Shown here: positions 5,070-5,683 of the stretch, one piece after another | Layout of the letters: each line of letters opens with the position of its first letter | Numbering within the stretch: position 1 is the first letter of the stretch | Assembly: GCA_014801065.1 (NCBI GenBank) | Contig: JAAVEX010000011.1 | Span: 51,724-57,406 of the forward strand | Length of the DNA: 5,683 nt | Direction of reading: 5' to 3' | Source of the DNA: Barnesiella sp. | Lineage (GTDB): Bacteria > Bacteroidota > Bacteroidia > Bacteroidales > Muribaculaceae | Made by a program: the position numbers and the translations under genes | Notes under the pieces: model-generated | Database searches by the model: none | What the model saw: the letters and a program-made list of their open reading frames with translations, nothing else | What the model was told of the DNA's origin: nothing

Positions 5070-5683
5070 ATGACACGATTTGAAGAAATCCAACAATCAA
5101 TCCGCCCGGAGCTTGATCAGCTCCATGAGCGCATAATGTCATCCCTGGAGTCGCCCAACAAGCTTATGAACCAGGTGATTGAAGGCTACCTCAAATCAAA
5201 AGGCAAACTCATCCGACCCATCCTCGTTATCCTAACGGCAAAACTTTTCGGACAGGTCAACGAGCGCGTCATTGCATCCGCCGCATCGGTCGAGATGCTC
5301 CACAACGCCTCGCTCATCCACGACGATGTTGTCGACGAATCAGCCGAACGGCGCTCGCTCCCCACTATCAACAATGTGTGGGGCAACCACATCGCTGTTC
5401 TCGTGGGCGACTTCTTCGTCAGCAACGCCCTCCAGCAGGGAATTTCCACCGGCGACATTCGCGTAGTGCAAGTGCTCGCCAACCTCGGTAAGCTCCTGTC
5501 GCTCGGTGAAGTCGACCAGATCTACAACGCCCGATTCCACACTCTCGACGAGAAAGCATACTTCGAAATCATTTCCCGTAAGACGGCATCACTCTTCGTC
5601 TCGTGCATCAAGATGGGTGCTTACTCCACCGACACACCCGACGATCAGATCAAACCGATGGCACGTTTTGCCGAACTGCTCGG
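5070..5683 (+). CDS. Polyprenyl diphosphate synthase, long-chain type (3' end outside the window)
   Basis: The open frame runs from the ATG at 5070 to the window edge, giving 204 complete codons. It belongs to the trans-isoprenyl diphosphate synthase family, which extends an allylic diphosphate with isopentenyl diphosphate in the cytosol. Visible motifs are GKLIRP (45-50, the substrate-binding GKxxRP), the first aspartate-rich motif DDVVD (85-89) within LIHDDVVDESAERR, GDFF (113-116) and KTASLF (171-176). The second DDxxD motif would lie beyond the window. The residues four and five places before DDVVD are Ser and Ala rather than bulky aromatics; in this family that favours long products, so the likely job is making the menaquinone side chain (IspB- or HepT-like). 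Exact chain length cannot be read from sequence. The gene is divergent from polA across a 95-bp gap holding both promoters. Confidence 0.93.
   Translation, partial: MTRFEEIQQSIRPELDQLHERIMSSLESPNKLMNQVIEGYLKSKGKLIRPILVILTAKLFGQVNERVIASAASVEMLHNASLIHDDVVDESAERRSLPTINNVWGNHIAVLVGDFFVSNALQQGISTGDIRVVQVLANLGKLLSLGEVDQIYNARFHTLDEKAYFEIISRKTASLFVSCIKMGAYSTDTPDDQIKPMARFAELL

Noticed and set aside
5186..5482. Minus-strand open frame opposite the prenyl synthase
   Set aside because: It is antisense to the conserved DDVVD-containing region of the synthase, with a low-complexity Ser/Thr/Arg translation and no upstream signals.

Overview
The window looks like a chromosomal segment from a member of the order Bacteroidales, possibly a Muribaculaceae/Porphyromonadaceae-like gut lineage. 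The evidence is indirect: a DUF4491 membrane protein (a family I associate with Bacteroidetes), the Bacteroidetes promoter signature TAnnTTTG/TTTG upstream of polA, no purine-rich Shine-Dalgarno sites, and fairly GC-rich genes separated by very AT-rich gaps. The species is not determined.

Layout. Positions 1-111 hold the last 36 codons of an unidentified plus-strand gene. It converges on three minus-strand genes read from right to left: polA (2209-4974, complete DNA polymerase I, 921 aa), a secreted and membrane-anchored TPM-domain protein with two zinc ribbons and a glycine-rich tail (731-1996, 421 aa), and a small three-helix DUF4491 membrane protein (330-665, 111 aa). Divergent from polA across a 95-bp gap is the 5' part of a long-chain polyprenyl diphosphate synthase (5070 to the window end), probably for the quinone side chain. 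The genes are mostly housekeeping and do not form one obvious pathway. The TPM and DUF4491 genes may be cotranscribed. polA and the prenyl synthase have back-to-back promoters with identical -7 boxes.

The most notable content is between the genes. Two elements of about 190-200 bp (A, 148-338; B, 2009-2206) differ in sequence but share a detailed architecture: 21-nt imperfect terminal inverted repeats, a one-nucleotide gap on the left, nested inner palindromic arms, a central 7-bp-stem/2-nt-loop hairpin preceded by GGAG and followed by RACTGA, and an AT-rich insert of 28-36 nt found only in the right arm. A third piece (C, 685-730) is a clear copy of the left end of B. Each of the three minus-strand genes has one of these elements immediately at its stop codon, and the terminal repeat of element A supplies the stop codon of the DUF4491 gene. 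I read these as a family of small palindromic MITE-like or REP-like repeats; mobility, function and earlier description cannot be judged from the window.

A second point is that PolA keeps its 5' nuclease and polymerase motifs but appears to have lost most catalytic residues of the 3'-5' proofreading domain.
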